This document shows, one piece after another, positions 33,778 to 48,071 of a stretch of 64,000 bases of DNA. The translations under genes were made by a program, and so were the position numbers. The notes beneath the pieces were generated by a model, which made no database searches, was not told where the DNA came from, and worked only from the letters and a program-made list of their open reading frames with translations. This stretch comes from Triplophysa rosa (taxonomy: Eukaryota > Chordata > Actinopteri > Cypriniformes > Nemacheilidae). How positions within the stretch are numbered: the first letter of the stretch is position 1; each line of letters opens with the position of its first letter. Location of the stretch: contig NC_079906.1 of NCBI RefSeq assembly GCF_024868665.1, forward strand, positions 8,022,791 to 8,086,790, read 5' to 3'.

Positions 33778-36700
33778 GTAAGGTCCAGCAGTTTGTCATA
33801 ATGAAAATGTTATTTTTCATATATTCATACATTCATACACTGCCCGTCCAAAAAAAGTCACACACACTAATATTTTGTTGGACCGCCTTTAGCTTTTATT
33901 ACGGCACGCATTCGCTGTGGCATTGTTTCGATAAGCTTCTGCAATGTCCAAAATGTTTTTTCCCATCCAGAGTTGCATTCATTTTTTGCCAAGATCTTGT
34001 ATTGATGATGGGAGAGTCAGACCGCTGCGCAAAGTCTTCTCCAGCACATCCCAAAGATTCTCAATGGGGTTAAAGTGTGGACTCTGGTGGCCAATCCATG
34101 TGTGAAAATGATGTCTCATGCTCCCTGAACCACTCTTTCACAATTTGAGGCTGATGAATCCTGGCATTGTCATCTTGGAACATGCCCATGCCATCAGGGA
34201 AGAAAAAAATAATTAATGGAATAACCTGGTCATTCAGTATATTCAGGTAGTCAGGTGACCTTATCTTTTGGGCACATAACGTTGCTGAACCTAGACCTCC
34301 AATCCAATGGGAGGCTCTTACTTATTTGCTTAGTTGAATCCAGGTGGTGACTTTTTTTGGATGGGCAGTGTATATGAATATATCACATTCATATATTCAT
34401 ATTTTTGTTAATAAGTATGCACTGAACATTTAATATTATGCACAGACATTCTTATTTGAAAGTCTTAGTAAGTGCAATGTTTGTTAAAATAGTTTTGGTC
34501 TGAATATATTGGATGTGTTGAATAATTTCGTATTGGTTCTCTCTTAATTCCTGACACAGACACATTTTAGCACTTGTAGATGTGCATTAGGTGTGGAAAT
34601 GATGATTTATGCATTTTATCATTTTCAGGCTGACAGAATTACTCATTCAGCTCTGCTCTGCAAACTTTAATGCTATTCTCATCAACACTACACAAAAATA
34701 TTTACGCAGATAAATTGTAATGTCAGCATTCTCAATTCACAGTAATTGACTAATACCGGTTGCTTCTGTCAAGATCCTTTAATAGTAAACTCCAAATGCA
34801 GAAAGCCGGGCCACAAAGAAAAACAGCATTTTGGTGGTATTCATACAGACTGGCATTATGAGCTCATCTCATACATATAATTATTCTGAAATGACAAATG
34901 ACAGCATTTGTTTCTAATTAACTTTGTTTACAGATTTGAGGCAGAGCATGATGGCCTTAGTTCCAGTGAGTCCAAAGATCCCCAGGAGGTTAAGGAAGAT
35001 CTCAGCAAGAAGGTATAAGAGTGTAAACCAATGCAATTAATTATACTGCTGAAAGCATCTTTACAGGTGCAGTAAAGCACACCCTATGTACCTGAGAGTT
35101 TCAAAGTTCAGAAACACATCTAATTTTTTAATTCTTATCAACTTATTATTGAACAGTATTACAAACAACAGCACAGTATAAACAGTTATAGGTCAAAACT
35201 ACATTTCTTTTAAGATAAGTAGAAGTGAGTACAACTCACAATGTACGTATGTATGTGTATATACTCAACTAGTCACCATAAATGTTTGGTAAAGTTAAAC
35301 CTTTTTTTACATTTATTTAAAGAATAAGCTACACAGGCTCTTAGACATTTGAAATAATAACTGCACTACTGCAGTTAGAACCAGAAACCTTGTAAAAAAG
35401 AAAGATACTTTTTTTCTTGTGAGGGAGAGTGAGACAGGAAAAACAAATGAGGTTGAAAAAGACACTTCTGATGTCACTGGAGGTGCGGCATTCCAAAGGC
35501 GTGTAACCTGAGTTGTAGCGTTAGTCATATTGTAATTATGAAACATGCACTCTTCGAATGGAGGGGGTGAAAAAAGGTCAGTTTGTGAGCGAAAAAAACT
35601 CTTTGATTATGGCCCCTTCATGCCCCACCCTGCATTATGAGTTTTGACAAAGAGCATACAGATCCCATTTCACTGTTCTCAGACATGCTCCTCTCCCTTT
35701 TTGTTTGTTTTTGATGTTTGGGTCTGTCTCTTTTCAGTACTTTCTCAGTTTATTATACTCATTTATTATTTGTTACAATTGTTATGTATTTGTTGTTTTC
35801 ATTTGTCCTTATGTTTCAGTTATCCCTTTTTAAAACCCTTCTTTTTAAATTTTAAAAGTCATTTTGCTTGTTTGTTTATTCAAAGGATGCATTGCATTCT
35901 GTCTCCAACTTTCTTGATTTGCTCTTTTTTTTGTTTTATGCATTTTTTCTGATTCACTGTCTCTGCTAATGCATTTAGAATTTTCTGTAAATGAGCTGAA
36001 GGCATATATTCTCTTCTTTAGTTTGCTTCCAAATCAATATTAGCATCTCCTGTACACAGATGGCCCACTGTGATTATAGCTCATATCTGTGTAAAGGACA
36101 TGTTTTTAATACCATACCAGTCTGTGAAAGCAATAATTAAATATGGGGTTGTCAAGGGCTGTTTCTTTAAAGAACAGAGTTGTCAACAGATTTTACCTTG
36201 TGCACCTGAAAGTCTCAAATCTTGCTTCCAGCCTATAAATTAGGCAGTTTGGTACTGACTTAGGAAAGGGGAAAACAAGGAGAATATCAATAAATCCAAA
36301 TGGTTTACAATACTTCTAGAATTCTTCTAACGAACAGTATGTTAAAAATGTGCTGTATTCTGTTTTGTAGTTCTCCAGTATTGAAGGACAAACAGAAAAC
36401 AAACAGGAAACCAGCAAGTTATCATCACATGGTGTTCAAGACCTGCCCACCCACTCTTTAGATAGTGATGGCATGCAAACGGTACGAGCAGCTATGTTTG
36501 AGCATGTGGTGGAGAGGCATAGTGTTCAAGTGATGGAAGATTTCAACTCACAAGGCACAGCACAGCAGCAAAGCACAGTTAAACCCACACCCAGGCGAAA
36601 CCACTCTTTGCGGATTCGAGACAATACCTTTAAAGCACTTGAAGATGATGATCCTGGTAGTTTGGTCAAAGCAACATACAGAGAGCGAATTTCCCCTCTT

Positions 36701-39700
36701 AGCTCTGTACGTGTAGAACATGTTGTTGACACCGTGGCTTCGTTTGAAGAGAGCTGTGCTGTTAGTGAGTCTCTACCAACAGCTCATCTGGAGGACCGAG
36801 CTCTCGCCCTTCGTTCACGTCGATCAGGTTCTCAGGAGAAAGAGGATAGACCCACCCTCGAGATGAATAACCTGCTAACAAATAAAGAGAGCACATCTGC
36901 AGCCTCTTTGATAGAGGCACGCAATCCTCGCTACCTCAGAGTGGGTGCGCTGCAGAAATGGAATGTAACAGATGTGGACAGGGCGATAGAAACTGAAAGA
37001 GAACAGCAAAGAGAAATGGTGAGAAAGATGGAAGAAGAGATACAAAAGCAGATGGAAGTGCACATGGCTGCGACAGCAGCCTTGGAGGAAGAGGAGGAAG
37101 ATAGTGCAACAGTAGGGTTAAAACCAATAGAAGCACAAAGAGAAAGGGAGAGGGAACAAGAGGAAGTTGCAGCACCAAAGCGGCCCAAGATGCTGGACCA
37201 CGAAGAGCATGCAAATAAACCTAGAGCCACATACTTTGCTCTGACTGGTCAGATTCACGAGACTGTTCACCAAGGTGAGAGAGTAAATGAAGAAGATATC
37301 TTTGAGAGAGGTAAACAGGCAATGGTGGGTGGAGAGGACAGAGGGATGAAGAAGGAGGTGCCATACGATGATTTCACTGTTAGAACTGGGCAGTGGGCTT
37401 CTCAGAATCCATTTGCTCCATTTAAAAGAAATCCTTCACTAGATGCTGCAATGCATAAAGAGGTGGCGGAAGAACTACATATACATGACACACAAAGAAT
37501 CGATCACAGATTACAAGACAAAGAACGACACAGAGCAACCAAGGAAGAGATGGAAAAAGAGAATCAAAGATTAGCAGAGTTTGAAAAGATGAAAGAATTG
37601 GAAAGGCTGCAAGAAATAAAACAGAGAGAGCTGCAGATCGAGAAACAAAGGGAAATTGAGAAAAGGAGACAAATAGAGATGCAGAAAGAGATAGAGAGAC
37701 TAAAACAATTGGAAAGACAAAGAGAGCAAGAGAGAGAAATACAGATGGAGTTGGAGAGGCAAAGGGAAATAGAACGACTGAAACGAGAAAAGGAACGACA
37801 GAAGCAAATGGAATATGAGCGAATGAAGGCTGCAGAAAAAGAGCTTGAGCTGCAGAGAGAGTTTGAAAGGAAACGTCAAAAAGAGTTTGAGCGTGAGAAG
37901 GAGAGAATGCTTGACCAGGAGAAACTTAGGCTTCGAGAATTTGAAAAACGGAAAGAGATGGAAAGAGAAAGAGAGAGACAGATAGAGTTAGAAAGACAGA
38001 GGGAAGTTGAAAGACAAAAGCAGAGAGAACTTGAAAAACAACAAGAAATTGAGAGGCAGAAGGAGTTAGAAAGACAAAGGGAATTGGAGAGGCAGCGTGA
38101 GTTGGAGAAACAGAGAGAGATGGAAAAAGAAAGACAGAGACAATTGGAAAGACAGAGAGAACTAGACAAACAAAGGGAGCTAGAGAGGCTGCGGGATCTG
38201 GAGAGACAACTGGAGATGGAAAGACAGAGGGAGATGGAGAGGCAGAAAGAACTTGCAAGACTGAAACAGACAGAGATGGAGATTGAGAGGTGGAAAAAAC
38301 AGAAAGCAGAGGAGAGGGAAAGCAAGAAAGAGCTGGAAGAGCTTGAGAGTATCAAGGAGCTTGAGAGACAACAACTTCTTGATTTTGAGCTGCAGAGACA
38401 GCGTGAAAGGCAACTCCAGCAAGAGCAAAGGAAATACAGAGCAAAAAGAACAAAGGAACTAGAGGGGGAGAGAAAGCAGCAAGCTGAACGTCAGAGGGGA
38501 GCTGAACGATGGGCGGAAGTAGAGCAAGAAAAAAGAACAGCTACATCTCCACTTCGGCCCAAGGTTCTAGATCTGGACCAAGTCTCTTTGGGTGCTCGGA
38601 CTGGTCGAGATGAGAATAGTCCAACAGCCAGATGGAAGCAGCCATCACTTCGTCCTGATGAGGTTTACAGACCAGCCATCTTAGACATAGACTCATTCAA
38701 AAGTCAAACCCAACCTGATAGTTTAACTGGTAAAGTGACTCATGGTCGTCCGCAATCTACACAGCTGAATCTTTCCCAGCCTCACACAGCACCTCAAGGT
38801 CAGTCGCTTCCACAATTCCACCCTCAGTCTCAGGCTTTCTTACATCCCTCCCCTGCAGAACGCATGAGAATTCAACTTCCTCCACCTCTGCAACCCCAAA
38901 TTCTTCACCAAAACCAACAGAATTTACAGCCCTTAAATACAGAAAGACCTAAGTCCCAACCTCATTCACTGACCGAGACCTCAGATTGGGCATTTTTTGC
39001 TCGGCAGCCCAGCTCTGCTTTGCCCCAAGCACAAACTAATGTTTGGGGAAATAAAGAGCTGGCTGTAGATGAGCCTCTTTGGGTATCAGCCACAGAAGGT
39101 TCCCGAAGGCCTATTAGCACCAGACCCGCCAGCCTTGAGCAACAACTTTTGCGTCCAGAGGAAAGAGGTTTAGGTACTATTTTGACACCAAATTCAGCCA
39201 CTGCCATGTCACCTGTGTTTACCCCCATACAGCAGACTTCTCTTGCAGCCCCCTTGATTGCCATTCAGACTCCTGCGCAATCAAACCTTTGGCCTCCTGC
39301 AACCCCTATCCTGAACACAGAGAGAAGCTGGACTTCAAGCGGGTCGTTGGCCCTTTCTCCTGCAACACCATTAGTTGGAAAAGACACCTTTGTGCCCGGT
39401 AGTCAAAATGTGACCTCTGTGACTGATCCTACATGGAGCCCAAACTGGGAGCTGGTATCCCAGGGTCAGAAAGAGAACCATGCACCGCATACAGACAAAG
39501 GACAACAGGTAAGAAAAAATGCTTTCATGGATACAAATGCAATTCCACTTTATGGTTTTTCTTGGGATACTGGTTTTGATTTCTTCCTGACTGACAACCA
39601 ATGCACATTAAGCGAAAACCAATAAGATTAAAACATTTATCTACAGTTTAATTTGATTAGTATAAAAAAATGAAGAATTATAAGAAAATGAGTATCTTTG

Positions 39701-42700
39701 ACCCATTAAAAATACCAGCAAATGTTCTTTTATTTATTAAAAGGTTTTCTTTTTACGTAACATTTGCAAAACAACAGCATAAAGAATAACATAACATGAA
39801 GAGTCCCACATTGGTGAGACATAATGAACGTTTAAACACAGTTTAACTGTTTCTACAGTTTAAAATGAGCAGTGCGTCAACACACTAGACAAGCTCAGAT
39901 GTATATATATGCATATGTGATGATCTTTTGGCGTTATATTCTCCAGTATCTATATAAAACGCCAAACATGCTTCATTCATCTTTCGCGTTGCTCACTGCG
40001 TTCGTCTAAAAAAGTGAACTAATTAAAAGAAACTGCAACAACACGGGCTATATTCTTCCTCTCCGGCTCTCTTTATTCACTGCAGGTTTACTACCGACCC
40101 CTAATGGGAGCAGCCTAATTAACACTTTGTTACTTTTTTAACCGATTGTACTAGTCGATCAAAATTCTCACTATAGATTAATGATTAAGTGTTTAATTAT
40201 ATTTATCACTTGACTTTTCATCTGTTTTGTTCGTTGTCTTTTGATGTAGTTTGAAAGTGACTTCTTCTTTCTGTTTGTGTAGAAACGTTCAAGGAGTATG
40301 TGTCGAAAGTCTGATCTGTCAAAAGTCTATTTTGATGATGGCCCTCTTGTCCATGTGAGAACTCGCAGAAGTCGGAGCGCACACAGAGAAAAATGTGGAG
40401 AGAGCTCGGTACGTATGAGCTCAATTTTGAGCAACCAAAATTCCCCAAAAGTACACAAATGTTGTCGATTTCACACACATGTTCACATCAAATTTGCACC
40501 TACTAGCATAGCAGTTTTTGAAATTTAGGAAGGTTGTCTGTTCTCTCAATTAGGCACTGCATTACGCTGGCATTACTGCTGCATGCTCGTCCTTTAAATA
40601 TGGATTTATTGATGTGGTCCCTTCAGAGCAAACATACATATCAAGACATAAAATATTGTCAGAAGGCTATAAAAGTATAGAGAGCAATTTTTGCATGTAT
40701 TGCCTAGTCCTACTTTGCACATGGACCAGCATACAGCATACATAACAGTTCTTTGCCATGTTCTAATGGAAATTGTACAAAAACAAAAGGAGAGATTGCT
40801 TGGTCGGTTTCGATGATGTCACCAGCATTCATAGTCCAGATGTTGGAGGAGCTCCCTGACAATTTGAAAAACAGCTGTCATATGACCCTTTCTGGCATGA
40901 TGTTTACCCAAATCTGATGGAGTTATAGGCTTGTTTAAGATCATGTTGAAAAGTCGATAGATGTTTGTACTTATTTTTCTACTGTCGGGTTTGGAGGCTA
41001 AACCAAGCTTATGCTTTTGTGTGTGAGAAAGTGGGCGGTGCAGGAATGCAGTCAGAACGAATAAAGGGCATGTCTCAAAAGTTACTGTGTAATAGCAGAG
41101 CTATTGTTTTTAACACTTTCTCCTATAATGGTGACTTATAGAAGTCAATATAAGACTGTTGTAGACAAAACAGTCCTGATCATGTTTGTGTAACTAAGTG
41201 TAAAGTTCATATGTAAAGCTGGGTTATCTCACAGTTTCTGCATTGTGTAATAGATTTCTTGACTTGATTTTGAAGAAGCGGAGTTTTCTGTAAAAAGAAA
41301 GGACTTTCAAGCAGGCTTGTTTACGCACGGCAGTTATTGGAGTTTGTAAAGTTCATTTGAATGTATATGTATTGCCATCTACTGTATGAATTGTGTTATT
41401 ACATCATTATTACCGTTGACAATTTAGCTTCAGCAATAAAATGTGTGGCTGATCTGATCTTTTGTTAAATCCTCTTCCCTTTAATTTTGATCGAAACTTC
41501 TGTATTGAAAACTGTAGTTTTCAATAGATATTAAGCAAAAAAATAAAAGCTTTTTTAATTTGAATTTTTTAATGTTTAATCGAATGCTGTTTAAAAGCTT
41601 GTTTGTTTATATATATTGGTGTTTTTCAGTGTTCAGTGTGGGTGTCTGCTTGTGGTCTTGAAGAGGAAGCTTGCTATCTCTCTCTCTCTTTCACTCTCTC
41701 AGTGTTGGTCATCATATAGGAAGAGTCATTTTGGCATCACTGTGTGCTCACGATTACAGGAAGAGAGAATTACTGCATGAAGATGTAGAGAGAGGTTTAC
41801 AACGTTTCAAATATGAAAAGTGAGGAAAGATTTTAAGATATTCGATTAGGCTGGCTTGGTAGAAAGATCTGCTTTAGAGAAATATGGCTTATCACATCTT
41901 TTCTGACTGCTGTTGGTGGCTTTGGGTAAGCATACTTTTTTACTTGTACAACAAACCACAACACATAAAACGGTTTTCAAGAGATGGGTATAGACTTAAA
42001 AGTGAAGAACCTACGCTTAGATTTCTGAGTGACTCTGCTAACTTCTCATCTTTGATGATCAGCTAGCATAGAATCTAGGTATTAAGCTTTTGTTACTGAA
42101 CTTTTGACAAGTTTGACTTGCACTGAGAATCTTAAAAATAATTGTGTTGCAGTCTTTTAGTGGGTTTACTGGTGAAGTTGTTTCTTCCTCTGAGAAATGA
42201 GTATTGTTCTGTTCGAAATTTTTATCTTCACGTGACTAAGGTTAGGCCACTGCATAAGCTTCCTGTTGTGAAAATAATTGCTTTTAATTTCCTGAAAATA
42301 AATCTGATTATGTGTTTCTTTTTATTAACTGCCCAGGGGAAGATGCCCTTTTTAAAGCGGATGTAACACACACAGTTTCTGCCAATCTCATATGAATCTT
42401 GAGTATCTATAGAGTAGAATTGCATACTTCGTATCTTCGAAGAGTCTTTAGTTTGATCACATTTATAAAAGACAGATACAGCTGTACGATTATTTCCGAA
42501 AACAGGCGACCTCATGAATGCATGTGGGGGGGGGCGGAGCTAAATCACGAGCACACAATGCATCATCGCATTGTCCCTGCATAACTGTTGATTCATATAA
42601 GTTCATGTGGTCTACCTTATGCACGTACACGCCAATTACCAACAAAACACAGACATATGACTCAGTTTTACTTACCGCGTACGGTTCATGACCGGCACCT

Positions 42701-45700
42701 TTTAGTGCTGGGACCGCTCCATCTATCAGTTTCAAACGATCTCCAAATCCAGCGTTTTATCCACCGTTTATATAACATCCATCCAGTGTTGGGTGTAACT
42801 AGTTACTAAGTAATTAGTTACTGTAATTAAATTACTTTTCTTTTGAAAAAGTAAAGTAAGGGATTACTCTAATTTTTTCTATAATTTAATTCGTTACTTC
42901 TGATGTAATTAAACTATATACTTTGTGTAATATTTGTGTGTGCAATAGTGGAATTAACATCAAAATTCAAAGTCCTTAAAGTGCTTTAATGTATTATTCT
43001 TCTCATCTTGTAATACTTTGGTCAGTTAATACTACTTTATGTAGTTTTATATTATTTATTTGAATGAATTAAAAGAGCCGTTTCATGTCTATCCTTGAAT
43101 CACTTAACTAATCAAGGTTGATGTTGGATATAGAAAGTAATTAGTAATAAGTAATTAAATACTTTTCGGAGAGAGTAATTTGTACAGTAATCTAATTACA
43201 CTGTTGAATATGTAATTAGTAACTAGTAGTTAATTACTTTTTCAGAGTAGCTTGCCCAACACTGCATCCATCACTGAAATGCCGTGAACAAACAAAAATA
43301 GCTGAACTTTGCGAACGCAGTGCTCTCTCTCTCTTGCTCCAGCTGGTTGACGTGTGCGCATGCTCCTTCTCCTGCTCTCATTGGTTGACACGTGGGCGTG
43401 GCCTTTCTTCTCGCTCTGGCGGGTCGACGCATGGGCGTGCTTTTCACCTCCCCCCCCCCTTTAAAAAAAGGCAGAGGTAAAAAATTTTTTTTTTTGTATT
43501 TTCCAATGGTGTTTTGGGTTAGATTGGAATAACGTGAAATACTTAAAGACTTCAATTCTTCTGTGATTTCTGTTATGGTGTTAGAAATATGTCATTAGGG
43601 CGAATTAGATTAATAGAACACTTTTTGCCATTTATCTCAATGTCAACCTGTATTAAGCCTACTTTTTGCTTGCATTGTGCTAATAACAGCCAGCACCAAG
43701 TTTTCGGGTAACAATAAATAGTTTTCTGATTACATCACAGGGTTTTTATTTCCATAGAGACCAAGCAAAACTGTTAAGGCAGTTTTCAAAGTTAAATTTT
43801 TTTTCGGGATGTATGTTATTAGTTTTGTGTACTTGTCTAATCTCAAAAGAGCTTTGTAAGCATTGTTCTGTATAAAAGAACCACACCATGCTACAGTTAA
43901 CTTATTTTATGTGTCCAGAATGAATATTGTGTTTGTAAACAGATTGTGTCATCATTTCCTAAAACAAAATTACCATTAAAGAATAGGTTTTAAGCAAAGA
44001 AATCTAATTCTTCAACACAGCTTTTGCTGTGTAATAAGAGCAGTGAGCAAACACTATCAGTCAGAATATCAGGCCAATGTCACGGCACTATGTCATCATA
44101 CTATTGGTTGGTCTTCATCTTACTATTGTTTAAATGCTCACACAACCTGATCAATCAAAAGCTAAACTGCCTGCTTGTGTTGTACTTTCTTCCCAAGCTT
44201 GTGAATAGTGTAATTGTCATAATTTATGCGAGAGAGGATGAGGTGTTGTCACAGAGAGGAAGTAGTGTTAGTCAGTCTTCCGGTATGGACCATGTGTGGT
44301 TTTTAATAGAATTACTCGTTATCTTGATAAAGCCGATGTGATGAGATGAGATATGATACAGTACAGTAATACCTGTGATTGTAATTATTTATATATATTT
44401 AACCCTTGCAGTTTGTTGGAACTGTATGTTAGATAGGATTAAGGTTTGCACTGCATTGATAAAACAACAAGGCAAGCACACAACACACTATCTGAGAAGT
44501 GATTATTTATTTTTAAGTTCATTAATAAAAAATCTAATTTTGTCTCATTCCAGGACAGATTAGAGCTTGTGTCAAAGTTTAGTAACACTGGCTCAACAGA
44601 ACCCTGGACAGGGTTTAGATTAAGCCAGAAGTAAGGCTTTTTAGGATATTTAGGAAGTTTTTACAAACATGCCCTACAAACAAACATTACTGGTGTTCAT
44701 ATTGAGACAAAACAATTAAGATAGTTCTAAAATTTATTTTAGTCTGGCACTAGGCTTAAACCCTGTCTGGAAAACCACCTCTTAGTGTTTATAGCTACCT
44801 ACTTTCATACTGTATGACACATTTCCTGTTGGGGTCAGCATGATCAAAGATAATAGATATTGAAGTGATAGTTCACCCCAAAAAAACATTTACTCACCCT
44901 CAGATTGTTCCAAACCTGTATAAATTTCCTTGTTCTGCTGAACACAAATGAAGATATTTGGAAGAATGCCAGTAACCGATCAGATCTCGTCCCCCATTGT
45001 CTGCCATAGTAGGGAAAATAAATACTATGGGAGTCAATGGGGGAAGAGATCTGCTCGGTTCGTTTGTGTTTAGCAGAACAAAGAAATTTATACAGATTTG
45101 GAACAATCTGAGGGTGAGTAAATGTTAACAGAATTTCATTTTTGGGTGAATTATAACTTTAACAAGATGCACCACTGCTATTATTATGTATAGGAGGGGA
45201 TTGCAATGCACAATATGGTCGCTCTAGTGATGGAAGACCCACTTTTCAGTAAAAAGAGCCAATCGGTAACTGATGAAGACATTTTTTGGGGCTGGGGTTT
45301 CATGAGGCACTTACCGAACTGTGTGCTTGTGCAGTAGCTGAAGCGATCTCAAAAAGGTGTTTTTAGCGCAGTTTGAGCTTAAAAAACAAGTTATTGTACA
45401 GTTGACGTCAGGTTTAATTTTTGGTTGGAAATATTTTATATTAATAATATAATATATATTGTAAGTATTGTTTCAGTTCTCCAGATGGCTTTACTGTCAG
45501 ACAGATGACTGTGTCATGACTCATGATTAGTGATTTCATATGCTGATGTGATGCGAGTTTAATATATATGGTCATCATTTGACCACTCGCACTGTGAGTG
45601 CACTTAGTCAACATTTGGATGTTAGCCATATTTTTGTAGTGTTAGATTTTGTAGTAGCTTTCTTCTGAATGTTTGCTCTCATGCTGGTGTTTTGTGATAG

Positions 45701-48017
45701 GATGTGTGTTTGTGTGTGTATTATTCATCACAAAGGACAGTAGACTCGACATAACCATTCCTCTGTGTCTATACAAGGAACAAAAAACAATTTACCATTG
45801 ATTGGCTTGACATTTATGAGACACTCTTGACTTGATCTTCCTTAATCTAATCTTAAAGTGATTTGTGTCGTGTACCAGCTGTACCTCTGAAACTGGAGCT
45901 TTTAGTTTGTATTTTAGGCTGAAAGCTGATATTGTCTGTTGAGAAATCCTTGTGATTTGAAAGTCAGGCATACAGTGGAGTGAGTCTGAAAGTCTGAAAC
46001 CACTTGCACTTATTTAGCATTTTTCTAATTTAATAAAAAAGTTTGTTATTGTTATGAGCATTAAAATTTGACAAAGTTTAAGTGAAAATTTCAAATTTGC
46101 ATTTGGTATGTTTTTACCATTTTGGGTTTGGTACCTAATATGGACTTCGTAAGTTAATGCAAAACCTGATGGTCCGTGTGATAGACCGATAAATCGTGCC
46201 AATACATTTGGAGTTTTTTATTAGCAGCATCTAACAATACATTTTTTAAAAAAAAATTCGTTCGACCGGTATACAATTATGTCTCACTAGCATTTTGTTC
46301 TCAAAAAAGCCCACTCGAATGTAAACATGGTTCCTGTTTTAAGGGATGCAGTTGTTGGTTCTTCTATGGTTTTGGTTTTGTTGTTTTGATGTTGAGGCAT
46401 CACAGAACTGCTTTGGACAACTTGTGACCTCTTGGAAAACCCGGTGTCCTGGATTTCTGCTCTTTCTATGATATCTCAGGTCTCGGAAAACTGTAGCACA
46501 ATGACCTATGCACGCCTAGTAGGGAAGCCCCATGTAATTTTAATGAATCACATTGAGCTGCTCAATCAGTAAATGCGTGACTGTACGTTACGTCTTACAT
46601 TCGTAGGTGTCAAGTTGAAGTACGCCACCTGAGCCGCTGTAAACGGACTGTTTTTTATTAGCAGCATCTAACAATACATTTTTACAATTGGCCGATTTTT
46701 TTTGTTCGACCGGTATACGAGTTTGTCTCACTAGCATTTTGGCATTTTGTTCTTAAAAAAGCCCACACGAATGTAAAGCCAGCATTTGACACATAGTAAA
46801 ATAACCACAGTTAAATGGGTCATGTGAGGTAGATGAGATACAAATATTGTAAGTACTGATAATACATTTAAATTCCTATATATTTTGCTCATACCCACAT
46901 TTAGCTGCCCGAGACAACGTAATGCCATGTGGACACCTTTTCATGGTTTCAAGTCTGTTTTAATGCTACTTACTCATGCTACTTAGTAACCATGTAATAG
47001 ACAATAATTGTTCATTTAGTTTCACCAATTTTCTGCATGTCTCTCATTTACTGTAATTGCGTTTGTTTTAAATCGGACACTGTGATTTTTTAATATCGCC
47101 GTCGGCCATTAAAAACAATATCGGTCGACCAATAAGAATTTGAAAGAACATCTTGTATCCCTCAAAAGAAGGGAAATCAAATATTTTGTACAGACTGGTT
47201 AATGTGATAGTTTGGCTTATTTGAGTAGTGACCTGGAAGTTATACAAATTTTTTGTTTTCACTTTTTCAGACTCTAAACATTAACATGTTTAAATTCCAG
47301 GTTTTTAATTTGATCACAGCAACATAAATGATATTAAAAACCTGTCAATGACTTTGTATTTTACATGGCTGTAATAGATCAGTGGTCTTTGATATGTTAG
47401 TCTGATAAAAGTATGATGTTTTGGCTCAGAAATCTGTGTTAGTTTGCTGTTTTCTCAAGATTTTTCTCCAATAATACAATACAGTATAATGCACTCTCAT
47501 TCCAGCAGGGGGTGCTGATACACACCTTAACCGACTCAGTCCTATCATTTTTTTTCCGCTTCAACAAATGATTGATTACTACACAAATAATTTAAAAAAA
47601 TACATAACCTATCACCATGTACATAAGGTTGAATTAGGTGTATTTTATTGTGCATCTCATTGTTGCATATAAACAGCAATGAATAAAAAAATCTGAACTT
47701 CTGAATTGCAGAGTGTAGTGAGAGGATATGGAAAACACGAGAAGGACAGGAGAGCAAGGTTTGGTTGGTCTTCATTGATGTTTGCATGACAGAGCTGTCC
47801 ATTTGCAAAACAAACTCTCTCATGGTACCATGTGCTGCACTAGTTTTTACAACTCTTCAGGAAGACGTGTCTAAAGCCTGTTTGTCATGTAGTGGTTGTT
47901 TCATTTATTTGTTCTCATTGACCATTTCTTTCTGTCATTCCTTATTGTATCCTTTTATCAACACTCTTCTGCACTCAGCAGCAAAATGAGATGCTGACAA
48001 CATTACATAACCAATGC

Positions 48018-48071
<54 letters not shown>

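Noticed and set aside
37876..38355. 159-codon Ser/Leu-rich frame on the minus strand
   Set aside because: It is the antisense of the E/R/K/Q repeat in the large coding exon; purine-rich codons on one strand leave the other free of stops.
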